Shown in pieces: positions 47,781 through 59,130 of a DNA stretch of 64,000 bases. Source of the stretch: Lycorma delicatula (taxonomy: Eukaryota > Arthropoda > Insecta > Hemiptera > Fulgoridae); the NCBI RefSeq assembly GCF_047948215.1, contig NC_134455.1, positions 224,234,526 through 224,298,525 of the forward strand, given 5' to 3'. The number at the start of each line of letters is the position of its first letter. The stretch's first letter is position 1. A model generated the notes under the pieces. It had not been told where the DNA came from, did not search any database, and saw only the letters and a program-made list of their open reading frames with translations. A program made the position numbers and the translations under genes.

Positions 47781-50176
47781 ATTAAGGTAGAATCATCTAT
47801 TCTTTTACTTTCATTCAAATAAAGATATTTAAGTTTTGATAATAAACCAAACATACTTCAAACAGAAGAAAACTGTAATATTTTATCAGAACTTAAAGTT
47901 CACTAGAAACAGAAACCCAATCTTGCAGTTACTATAAACCAAATATTAGGAGAGGTAATAAACAATGCTTTATGATAAAGCATGAAGTCCTATACAAGTT
48001 GGAAAAACCTTATGAACTGTACATAAACAACTGAGGAAATAGGTCTTTGTGTTTACCAAACAATGAAAGTATTAGAAATACATATTTAAGGTATCTTACC
48101 AAAATAATTAATAATATACAGTATTTTAATAATATAATACTACTAATTTAAAAAAAAAAATTATTTATATTATAAATGTTTATAATTAATATTTCTCTGT
48201 TATTTTTTGTGATATTTAAAAACAATTTCAAGATGTAGTAAGCTTAAGTTAGGTATTAGCAAACATTTGTCATGTTACTTTTAGTATAACCTAATAATTC
48301 ATTTGAGTTGAGTTCTAGTGTGTAAATATTCAAATTTGTGCTCTATTTAGCAGTTATAAATTACTGTAAAATAAGAAATTAGTAGGAACATTTTAATAAG
48401 AAAGAAAAAATAAAGACGTTAAGACTGTATGCTATATAAAATATTAATTGTAAGACAGATATGTACAAATACAAAAATTACACTTGTATTATAAGTTTTA
48501 CGAATTATTTGTTTACTTTCTTTTTATTTTCTTTCATGTTTCCATTTTAGACATTTCTTTAAGAATTTTACATTAATATTTTTTTCTTTAAATGAACAAC
48601 ATTCTTATATCAAGGGCTGCTGTTTAACTTTTCAATTTTAGGGTAAAAATTTGGGATGTTGGCAAATTGTAGAAAAAAGAAGAAAAACTTAATCAAATGC
48701 AAAGATCAATAATATAAATGAAGTAACAAAATTGATTTATCTGAAATTTAACAGTGAAGGAAGCTACATCATTTTTTATGTAGTTCACAAAATAATTTAT
48801 TCTCACATCACTCTGTAACACAATGATCAGTCATCTGTACTCTGTTTATTGAGACAATGAGTAATCACTGTAGTAGTTCTGTTATTCATTTTGGATCAGA
48901 TAACTTCTTTTATACTTCATCGCTCTCAGTCAGTCATAGTGTATTTATTGTACATACATCATGTAATACAGCAGTTACAACTGCTTTTTATTTATCTTCT
49001 TATAGTTTACAGGCTTAAACATTCTTTAAAAATTTAATAATGATTTAGTAAACATCAATAAATAATTTTGATTAATAATTAATTCTAATATTTAATTTTT
49101 AAAAGAAGATGAGACTTATCAGGTAATCAGACACATTCTTACTAAACTGAAACGTACTAGCATGGTGATCTTGAATTATTCTGTTTCTTTCTTGCTAAAA
49201 ATGGATTGAAGGGGAATTGCGCTGGATGAAAAGGATACCCATATCTACTCTCTCTCAAGGACAAATCCCTGTAAACTGAAAGATCTAAGATCTAGAAAAG
49301 GATCGGAATGCAATTCTACATCCCTCTAAGTGACAGAAAACAAAATTTGTAATTGCAATCAAAAAAAGCAATTACCCCTCCCCACATTAATAAGGAAAGT
49401 CCCAGCAAAACTAATATCCAGATACTATGATACATACAGGGAGTATTTCCTACCCCCTGTTCTGTTCTGATATCAGGAATTAATTTTTTTTGTTTTACAT
49501 TATAACTTTCTTTAATAGTTTACTAGTGTATTTATTCTGATGTAATTCGCCCTTCTTATTAGTAATGACTTATTATTCCATCACTAAAGATGGCCATAGT
49601 AGTCTATTTACAAAAATAAAATATAAAAAATTAAAAACAATTTTTATTTATTTCAGTTTAAATATCTACATTAAAAAAATCTTTTTTAAGTTCATATACT
49701 AAAAGTAATAATTTTTTTTGGCAGCAAAGAAATAGTTAAATCGCATGATTTCATAAGGTAACTGAAATTACTTCTGGTCAAAATAACGGGTGTTTGTTTA
49801 TATGGTAAAAAAAGGTAACAGAACCAATTCACTTGTACCTGCTCCTTTGATATGAACTTTATTACTTACATAAAAAACAGGATAATAATAAAAATATAAA
49901 ATATAGGATAATATAACATATATTTATTTAGCAAAGTGAAATGACGAGTGATAAGAAGTGGAGTGGAGTGTATGTAAACTTCAACAAGTACAGAAAAATA
50001 TTAGTACTATTGGATACGACTGCGGATGATATCTACTGACTGCTACTTGTAACTGATGGGAGAAAGCAAGATGTCAGTATAAAGAAGCTTATAAATAAAT
50101 CAATCATAAAGAAGGTCTGGTTAGATTGTGATAAGAAAAGTGATGTTAAAAAGGGTAGTACGCAATGTTAAAGTGG
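47781..50176. other. A+T-rich stretch, no gene recognised
   Basis: A less A+T-rich segment at about 49195-49460 (for example GGGGAATTGCGCTGGATG) may be an old repeat of unknown type. No coding evidence. Confidence 0.35.
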
Positions 50177-50208
50177 TAATCACCAGGTAGTACACTACCT
50201 GGTGATTA
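50177..50208. repeat. 15-bp perfect palindrome, 2-base spacer
   Basis: TAATCACCAGGTAGT at 50177-50191 and its exact complement at 50194-50208 flank AC. The arms are G+C-richer than the surroundings. Confidence 0.92.
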
Positions 50209-50849
50209 AGTTTCAAATATGTCTTTACTAAAGAGCTTTTCTCAAAGTATTTTCTCTTTTTTTTCTACTACAGAAGTTTCAATAGTTTACTCCACTAGTC
50301 CAAACACAGTAACTTTGATGAAATGACAATTAATAATGGCAATGATTTTATAAAATTTACAAAACTAAGAACTTCCAACTATGAAGAAAATTCTAGATAT
50401 TTTGAGGAAAAGAAATATATTTAATAGTAGAATTATTACTACAAGTTTATAAATGACCCTTCAAATGGAAGATTGTTCATAAACTTAGATTCAGATAGAA
50501 AAAGATAGTCAAAACTTTCAGATAAGCAATGGTGAGTTTTTAATGCATAAGGTGTAGTTTTTTAAATGGAATTAGTTAACTGATTTTTCAACAGCATTAT
50601 TACTGAATGAGCCATGGATATTAAAACTAAAATCATGAATGAATGAGACAAAAACGAGATCAAAAAGGAAGTCTTTCTCCAGCAAATTGGAAGAATTACT
50701 GCAGTTCATACTGGTTCAAACAAGATTTGTACCAAGTTCTGTAGTAAAATTTCAGTTAAACAGGGATTATAGAATGAATGTAGTATTTTCAAGTAGTGGT
50801 TCAAATAATATCAGAAAAGTACACTAAATAATTTTGTAATAGTAATGGA

Positions 50850-51893
50850 CAATGCCTAGTGTATGGACTTACAGTAATGACTGAAGGAAAGGTTAGACAA
50901 TGGTGTTGAGACTTTAAAAATGGCCAGACAGATGTGCATGATGAACAGTGGAGTGGCAGGCCCAGTATTCAGACCAATGAAATCGTTGAACAAGTGAACC
51001 AAAAACAGCAATCTGATCAATGACTGACAATTAATGCTCTGGCTGATGAATTTCCACATGTTAGATGCATCTCTAACTACACGATTATCACAGAAAAGCT
51101 CGGATATCACAAACTGTGTGCAAGGTGGATGCTGAAAATCTTCACTGACCAACACAAAGAGCAAAGAATGTGCAGTGGACAAGTGTTTTTGGACTGCTAC
51201 TGACAAGATGGAGATGATTTGTTTTCCCACATTGTTACGAATGACGAGAGGGGATATCCTACAACAATGCAGAATCGAAACAACAGTCAAAAGAATGGCG
51301 CCATTCAATTTCCCCAAAACCAAAAAAGTTTAAAAGCAATCTCCATACTCAAGTCAAAAAATGTTGGCTACTGTTTTTTGACATGAAAAGGGTATCATTT
51401 TGGTTGATTTCATGGAATGCGGATCAACAATTACAGTTGACATTTACTGCAAAACGCTCACCAAACTGAGATGTGTGATCCAAAATCAACAATGTGGGAA
51501 ACTGTTGTCCGGTGTAATCCTCCTTCATGACAATGCGCATCCTCACACTGCTGCCTTAACCAAGAAGATTCAAAATTTTCATTGGGAACTTTTTGACCAC
51601 CCTCCAACCTTGCACCTAGCAACTTCTTCCTCTTCTTGCATTTGAAAAAGTGGCTTGGTAGACAACGGTTTGAAAATGATGAGGAACTCAAGACTGCCAT
51701 TGTCAATTGGTTCAATTCCCAGGTGGCAAATTTCTGCGTAGCAGGGTTAAAGAAACGGGTGCAACATTCCGAATAGTGCTTAGAACTGAATGGTGAGTAT
51801 ATGGATAAGTGAAATAATGTAGTAAACTACTTTTCTCACGAGTTAATTTTTTCTAATGACCAATTGGCCCTTACTTTATGAATACAACTTGTA
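50850..51893 (+). mobile_element. Mariner transposon relic, 5' end missing
   Basis: Plus strand, mostly in one frame: MTEGKVRQWCxxFKNGQ (about 50875-50925), DEQWSGRPSIQTNEIVEQV (about 50940-50996), ISNYTIITEKLGYHKLCARW (about 51070-51127), DGDDLFSHIVTNDERG (about 51210-51255, first Asp), VDFMECGSTIT (about 51402-51435), LLHDNAHPHTAALTK (about 51520-51565, second Asp), FHWELF, and LAPSNFFLFLHLKKWLG (about 51615-51660). In the last block the third catalytic Asp is Asn. C-terminal RFENDEELKTAIVNWFNSQV follows (about 51670-51728). The end CAATTGGCCC...ATACAACTTGTA at 51861-51893 looks like a mariner terminal repeat. No matching left repeat was found, and in-frame stops are present. Confidence 0.88.
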
Positions 51894-51974
51894 GTAATAT
51901 TACATATAAAAATAGTTTGTTAAATGAACAATACATTCTTAATGATAATATTTAAAAAACCACTGACTTTTGTA

Positions 51975-52052
51975 AGGGAATGGTATTGTCAGACTTTCAT
52001 GTGTAAGATCTGAGTTTGAAACCTGTCAGGTATGGCATTTTTCAGATGTTAC
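51975..52052 (+). mobile_element. SINE family 2 fragment (Glu-type head)
   Basis: Plus strand reads GGAATGGTATTGTCAGACTT, TCATGTGTAAGATCTGAG, TTTGAAACCTGTCAGG and TATGGCATTTTTCAG, paralleling the copy at 30637-30781. Box B is degenerate. Confidence 0.6.
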
Positions 52053-52054
52053 AG

Positions 52055-55000
52055 AATTTCCATCCCATATTCCCTTGCAGAAGCTTCAAATTTATGTTGT
52101 GAATTAATCATCAACCAAAGAATAACAATAAATGTATAATATGTATTAAAAAGGCTGTATGAGAATAACTAGCTTGCAATAAAAAATCAATAATTTTAGT
52201 GATGAGCCCTGCCTGTACAACAGTTGGTATCAAGAGGTATGCTAATACTGAATAAATAAAACTATTCTTAGGAAATGGCAGTTTTTTCAAGGGATTAATT
52301 TTTTTTTTAAATGCAAATATTCAGCACCTTAACATGAAACTAAGCTAAAATATAGTAACCCAACTCCCAAATAAAGTAAACATAGTAACCTAATATAGTA
52401 TAGGTGGACTCGATTATCAATTATGGGTAAATTGTTCAGCGATTTTAATTCTGGAGTAACAAATTTTAGAAAACAAATTAACCAGTCATGAATTCTTTCA
52501 TAGAGGAAAATCATAACAGAATTTGGCAGAGAAAACACTGCCCTTAAAGTGATATAGCCTAGTTAATGGACTTGCTCCCTTTATAGCTCTTTACTAGTTG
52601 CATGTCTGTTCAAAATGATACTAGAATGATACAATCAAGAACAAATATACTGCATTTTTCAAATAGGCTACATAAAGTACATTTATAATTTAATAATCCT
52701 AATGAATACCACAATTAAAATTCATGCTAATTTGTATTCATCACATCATAAAATTCAAACCACAATGATCAGTAATATTAAAATAAATTTATATTAATAC
52801 ACAATTCTCTTGGTTAAGAAATACTTTGCATAAAAAAAAAAAAAAAAATTAAAGAAGTCCTCTGAAAATAAATAAGTATTGATGATAACTTAAATGACTG
52901 TAACATTTGTTGAATTATATCTATAATACACTATAAACAATAGTAAGAAAAAATGAGACAAAAAATATTTATTCAATTTATAAGTAAAAAATGAGTTAAA
53001 CAATGAAATAAAGATGTATTATCTGTTTCTATTGATGATGATTGCTCAACAGTCTAAATGTAAATTTAGTTCTAATTGTTTGTGAACAATTTGAGTGTTT
53101 TCTATTTATGAACTTACTTTAATAATCTTTTTTATCTTACACAGTTCTCAATTTGCACAAAAATTACTTCAAAATAGAAAATAATTCATCACGTATTATT
53201 TCTGTTAAACTGTTTAGTTCAATGAAAGCGATCAATATGGAATTTTCTTGGTTAAAGTAGTCAAGACACATATTTATAACCAGCTCAATTGGCTCATGCT
53301 TAAATAAATTATTTTTAATAGAAATATTGAAACATTTATCATAATTTAGTATTGATTTATTCCAAGCAGTGACAAAGGATAAAATTATTTCAAACTTTCA
53401 TCTGAAGAAAATTAAAATTAATAGCAAGTATATCTACAATTTACCAAACAAATGATATACCTAATTTGAATATACTAGAAAAAATTAATAAAATGATTCG
53501 AAAAGCAGGAAAAAGTAATATTAAAATTTACAAGTCCTTTAAGGCTACTCTTCATTACACAGAGATAATTAATGAAAAGAAAGAATCACCCTTAGCTCAA
53601 ACTGTTAGGTATATTTACATACAAAAAACAAATATTTTTTAAAAACTTGAAAGATCTATTATGTTGTGAATAATCATTACCAATATTGGCTTGTTATTCA
53701 CAATAATAACAATAAAAGAATATCCATGTTAACGTATGAATTTTTAAATTACAGATTTTGCTATAAGAGTCGTGATGTATTTCCTCTTGCTACACAGAAT
53801 CAACCCCATCTTTAAAACAGAATGCAGGATTATACAAATCACTTTGAAGCCTAGAAAATAAAATCTAAAGTATTTCTGTAGCTATCTGATTTAGATAATC
53901 ATGATGATAAATGTAGATAACTAATAAGCCTTAAAAAAGAATTAAGATGAATGAATGTACTGAACTAAAATTCAGTAAAACTGTGATCACAGTCACACTA
54001 GTATAGCAGTTATTACTTCTTATGTATTTAAATTTGTATCAATCTAATTTTAATAATTTTAGCAACAGGATAATTTCATGTGCGTTTATTATGCATATTA
54101 CACATGAATTTGTTTGTATTAAGTTTAAGATATCATCACATACACCTCAGAAAAGAATTTGTTAGCAGTTCAGTTTGTTATGTAAATTAAGTATTAGTTT
54201 GATTTTACATAAAATTGCAAAGTTTTTTATTCATAAAATGTATATGAACTGGATTTTTGAAAAAAAATTATTTTACTAATGACAGAAACTTACACCTTTG
54301 TACAGAGTTCTTTTATTATTATTTAAGATTGATGATTAGTGGTAAGAACATTAACCATACTGTAAAATATTGTACAAAAATTATATTAATTAGGAAATTA
54401 TAACATATTTTAAAGTGCATATAAAGATGCTTATTCAATTAAGAAGGAAGAAAAGAGGAATTCACTAATAGAATTAAATAAGATTTTCCAAGAATGGTTT
54501 AAGTTAAAAATATTTTGACTCTAAGACTTAAAAGAGAAATTGAAAAGGCAGCTTTGACATTAATTATAATTCCACATCAAACAATGAATGCAAGTGAGTT
54601 TTACACATTTCTAACATTAGTCTCTTCTCAGAAACCAAGCAAGGCCCACATGCAAAACTCAGCATTGTCGTAGTAGATCTGATGAGCATGATTTACAAAA
54701 TAATAAATTAACCAATCTATTTTACATTGATGTGCATAAATGGTATGTTCTTTAACAGAAACTTTACTGATATTGATAAGATCATTATAATATAAAAGAA
54801 AGTCATTAAGTTGTCATCACATCAATTAGTTAGTTATTGTCGACCTTGCTTTCAAATTTTTGACTCTATTCTGCATTTACATTTAATTTAATAACAAATA
54901 ATTTCTGTATCATTATTTAATAATTTCTGTTACACTGAAAGAGAAAAATTAACAGTTCTGTTTAATTTCCATGAATACAACACTATTATTTCAGTTTAAA

Positions 55001-57304
55001 ATGTTATCTTTCCTAAAATCAGACATTTTAAGTAAATAATTTAAATTGCTTTCACTAAAATATTTTGAATAAAGACATTATTCTAAAAAATAATCCCTTT
55101 CTACCTAACTATACTAGTTGAACATTTTAATCCAAGTACATGTTTGGTGTAAATATATTTTAATTACATGTATGATATGCGTATACTATAATTATGTATG
55201 CTGTGACGTTAAATAATTTTAAACTGATGTGTTAGCTACCATAAAGACTTATAATGATTTTAAAAAAGTAAATAAAATTAACAGAAAAATCTAACTCAAA
55301 GTAATGGTATGAAAATAAAAAAAACATGTAATGAACAATTATACGAACATTGTTGAAAATAAATAAAATGAATACATTACAAATGAAAGAAATGCAGTAA
55401 ATAAATATAGTTTAAGCAGGATATACAAAATAAAGTGCAATAACTAAATTATATAAGTAAATAATCAGAGAAATATATTTAAATTCAAATAGAAATACAT
55501 TATTTCATAGATAAACCCTTAAATAATGTATGGAACAGGACAGTTATTTAAACGATAAAAACGTTAAGAAAAAATTCAAACTTTTATGCTGGCTAACAAT
55601 ATAACAATTTTATTACACTTGATTCCAATAAAATATGATCAAGTATGTCAGCTTTGCGAATACACATGAAATATTAACTGCAATAATAATCTGTGTAGGT
55701 TGTAACAAGGAAATAAATGATAATAAATATCATTCTGAAGGATGCTTCAGAATTACTGATGCACTCAATGTGTTATCAATTTTTGGTTTTGAGCATTTAA
55801 TACTTGTACTACATAAATAGATAATTATTACTGATTGATTCAGGTAGAATGAAACTTTATGAACATAATACAATGTACTGTAAATAGAATTTCAGCTCAA
55901 CAGTTCACTGGTATTTTGATCATTTCTGTAATAACACTGTATTCAATTTACCACTAGTAGACAAATTATTCATATTAAAGCATGCTAGTTTTCTTTTAGT
56001 GCTCATCTGCAATTTGTTGAAAGAGTGCATCTAGGTCATTTCTTTTCATGAAGATTGTTAGTTTTTCTTAAGCAATGTTTTACTGGGTGTAATATTTGAA
56101 GGGGACAGTTATATATTATCAGTTTTTATTATAATTACGAAGTAGATTCATTCACTTGTTATGTTTTCACATGTGTCATACTTTATTTTATTATTTTTCA
56201 TATGAATTTTTATTTTTTATTAATTGAAAAATATGAGAAATAAAAGACAAACAGTGATATTAATAAAAAAAGGAGATAAACTTAAAAAACCATTAAATTA
56301 GCAAAAAGTAATGAAATTTATGCATTTATTTGTTGTTTTTTAAATCTCTATCAGTCAATAATATTCTCTACTTAAAAAACAAAATAATACTAATAAATAG
56401 ATGGATAAAACAGATATGTTCTAAATGCTCATAAAGATTCATGAACAATTATTACAAAAAGGCAATTGATGAGAAAATGTTTATATTGATTACACCTGAC
56501 CTCATAAAATAAATTTATTCTTTAAGATATTATGAAAGTAAAGATATTACAAGAGTTCAGTACTACTTTCTCAGTACTGTTTACAATCTCTACAAATGTT
56601 GATTATGAAACAATATTATATACTCACAAAATTAAGATGTAATGACTGAATCGATCAGCTCTTCTCAAAATAGTACTAAGATGTAAGATCAAAAAGAATT
56701 CTGTCATTACATATTGGAAAAATTCATTTAATATGAAAATAAACAAATATTAGTATTTCTTAACAATACAAATCATCAAGATCTAATATAAAATTCAGCA
56801 GTCAAGTTCATGGTGTTATTTGATAATAATCATTTTTCATAAAGCTTAATGGCCAAAGAAAAAATTTGAATCTAATGAAGTAGAACTAAATGAACAACAA
56901 TATTCTTTATGCAAAACACTGTTCTGTGGTTTCTGTTCTATTTAAGAAACTGAATTAAAAACAAGATTACCAAGGAGTGTAGTTCTCATAATAGTTTATT
57001 TCTATTCCATTTTTAATGAAAACTCTGCAATCAGTAATACATGTATGTTGATCTCATCTGTAATACCTCAACAGTTCATATGAAACTGACTAAAGAATTT
57101 ATACTTTTTATATTTCAGGATTAATAATCAATAAAAAAAAAAAAAAAAAAAATAGAATAAAGTAAATTTTTACTATGATCTAATAACTATAAGTACCATC
57201 ATTCACATTTTGTCATTATGTTTTATTTTGATTAGAGTATTGTACATCAATCTTACTTAGTGCTGGATGAAATTGGTTATCTCCAGTACCATACTAACTT
57301 TATA
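52055..57304. other. A+T-rich stretch, no gene recognised
   Basis: Contains poly-A tracts at 52832-52848 and 57133-57152 that could be tails of decayed retroposons, but no body was recognised next to either. No coding evidence. Confidence 0.4.
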
Positions 57305-57360
57305 ACTATGCCCGCCCAGCAGTATTCTCATTGCTCAGTACTGCTTGCCCAGCCGAATGT
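57305..57360. repeat. G+C-richer inverted repeat, possible transposon end
   Basis: CCCGCCCAGCAGTATT and, after a spacer, AGTACTGCTTGCCCAGCC contain AGCAGTA/TACTGCT as an inverted pair and GCCCAGC as a direct pair. It lies about 350 bases upstream of the piggyBac relic and begins with CCC like many piggyBac ends, but no TTAA precedes it. Confidence 0.3.
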
Positions 57361-57477
57361 GCAAGTTGATTAGTGTGCAATTTAAATTCTGTTTCCTGGA
57401 ACCTTCACCTCAAATTTACATGTCAATACTCTTGTGTGAAAAAATGTATATGTATTTTGATGTGTTAATACATTTAA

Positions 57478-57570
57478 GTATACTGAAATGAAACGACTAG
57501 CACTAGATAGGGAATCTTGGAGAGCTGCATCAAACCAGTCAAATGACTGAAGACAAAAAAAAAAAAAAAA
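57478..57570 (+). mobile_element. 5'-truncated LINE 3' end with target duplication
   Basis: Its 93 bases (GAAATGAAACGACTAGCACT, then GGGAATCTTGGAGAGCTGCA and the terminal hairpin) are almost identical to 1543-1616 of the LINE at the window start, followed by about 17 A residues. Flanking duplications AATACATTTAA occur at 57467-57477 and just after the tail (57570-57580). It is the same LINE subfamily and a recent insertion. Confidence 0.92.
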
Positions 57571-57649
57571 ATACATTTAAAATTGTTTGATTCCATAAAT
57601 AAGCTCTAGTGTAATTTCTTCTATCCTAATAATAATGATGGCAGTTTTT

Positions 57650-59130
57650 GCAAGTAGATGAAATCCTTGATTTCTTGAATAAAAGTTCAGAAATAGATGA
57701 AGAGTCTGAGGAAGAGGAAGATAATGTAGAATATGAAGGATCAAATGAAGAAGATAGCAACAAACACCTGGAATATATACACACTGTAAAGGAAATTTGT
57801 CAGGTTAATTGAAGCAGATATTCCAAAATTGCAAAAAAGAGAAAAAAAGAAAATACTATCAGAAAGCATAGTAATAATAACAGCTGATCCTCAAGCAGTT
57901 GTAAATAATGATAGAATACAAAATACTGCTTCTTCTGGAAATTTGTTGAAATCTGAAATTTGTTGAAATTTCTGAAATTGAATTTGTTGAGCTAGTATGG
58001 TGGAGAAAAATGGATTTGTATGTAATACTAAACATGAATCTCTTTCAGGAAAAAACTAGCACTAAAAATGTAGTTCACATTCATTTGGACTGTATGGTAT
58101 TGCTAAGCAGGCCAAAAGTCCTTTAGAATTCTTTATGTTATTTTTCAGTAAAATAACTAATAATATTTTTTGTTTAATAAACAAAATACTCAATTTTACC
58201 AATAAAAAGATATCAAGCCACAGAGAAAAATACAAAGTGAGAGATGGAACAGTAAGAGACTTATGTGTGGAGGAACTGCACAGTGTTTTAGTAACTCTTA
58301 TTCTGGGGGTTGCTTTGAAAGATAATCTGGCTATAACTGTGATGTTTGATATTATCTATTTGGTGATAGGTATAAAGAAACTATATCTGAAAAATAAAAT
58401 TTTTAGTAAACTGCACTTTTTAGTGAATGATGATTGAAAGATATGAGAACTGATAAACAAGTGAGTGAAGGAAAACTAATAAGCAAGCACTTTGAAACAT
58501 GGAATATTTTACTGGAAAACTGCAGAATATACTACAAGCCTGGCTCATAGCTCTTGATAGATGAGCAGTAAGTGGGATTTTAAAGAAGATGCCCTGTTAC
58601 ATGTACATTAACATCAAAACCCAATAAATACGGAATAAAAATAATATTGATGCACGATAATACAACCAAACACATAAACACATAACTGATGCAAGAACCT
58701 ATTTGGGGAAAGGCTCAGTTCTAAGAAACGTAAAATCAGATGACTTTTTTGTGGAACAGTTAGTAGACACTGTGATAATGTCTAATAGGAACATCACTAA
58801 GGACAATTGGTTTAGTAGCACTGAGCTGGCAAAAAACTGCTTAATGAAAAAGAAAAATAAAGCTCAGTTACCTATCAACTGAGCTTCATAAACATTTGAT
58901 GAGACTATGGTTAGGAAAAGAGAAGATATCAAGTGCAACTCAATCACAGGCTTGAGAAATTAAACTGAAAACGTGCTGGGAAACCAATCCAAGAAGGAAA
59001 GAATCTCTCATTCCAGATCAATGAAGGCCAGAAAGTACTGCACATTCTGCAACATCAAGAAAAAAAGAATGATGACCACTTATTGTGTTTATGCTAAAGC
59101 AATTTGTGGCAAATACCAAAAGAAAATAAG
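57650..59130 (+). mobile_element. piggyBac-type transposase relic
   Basis: A dead piggyBac gene on the plus strand. It has an acidic N-terminus (EIDEESEEEEDNVEYEGSNE, about 57697-57755) and SPLEFFMLFFSKITNNIF (about 58108-58165). HREKYKVRDGTVRDLCVEEL with a following hydrophobic LVTLILGV segment occupies about 58220-58310. FETWNILLENCRIYYKPGS (about 58490-58548) and LLIDEQ with the first catalytic Asp (about 58550-58567) come next. SKPNKYGIKIILMHDN (about 58612-58660) carries the second Asp. KDNWFSSTELAKNCLMKKK (about 58800-58857) is a conserved family block. The Cys-rich zinc-binding tail is recognisable at about 59030-59115 (KKRMMTTYCVYAKAICGKY). Stops and frameshifts are frequent. TTAA-flanked terminal repeats were not found. 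Confidence 0.85.

Noticed and set aside
51458..51715. Minus-strand open frames at 50856-51323 and 51458-51715
   Set aside because: They are antisense of the mariner at 50850-51893.
57382..57576. Minus-strand open frame beginning with a Phe run
   Set aside because: The Phe run is the poly-A tail of the LINE insertion read in antisense.
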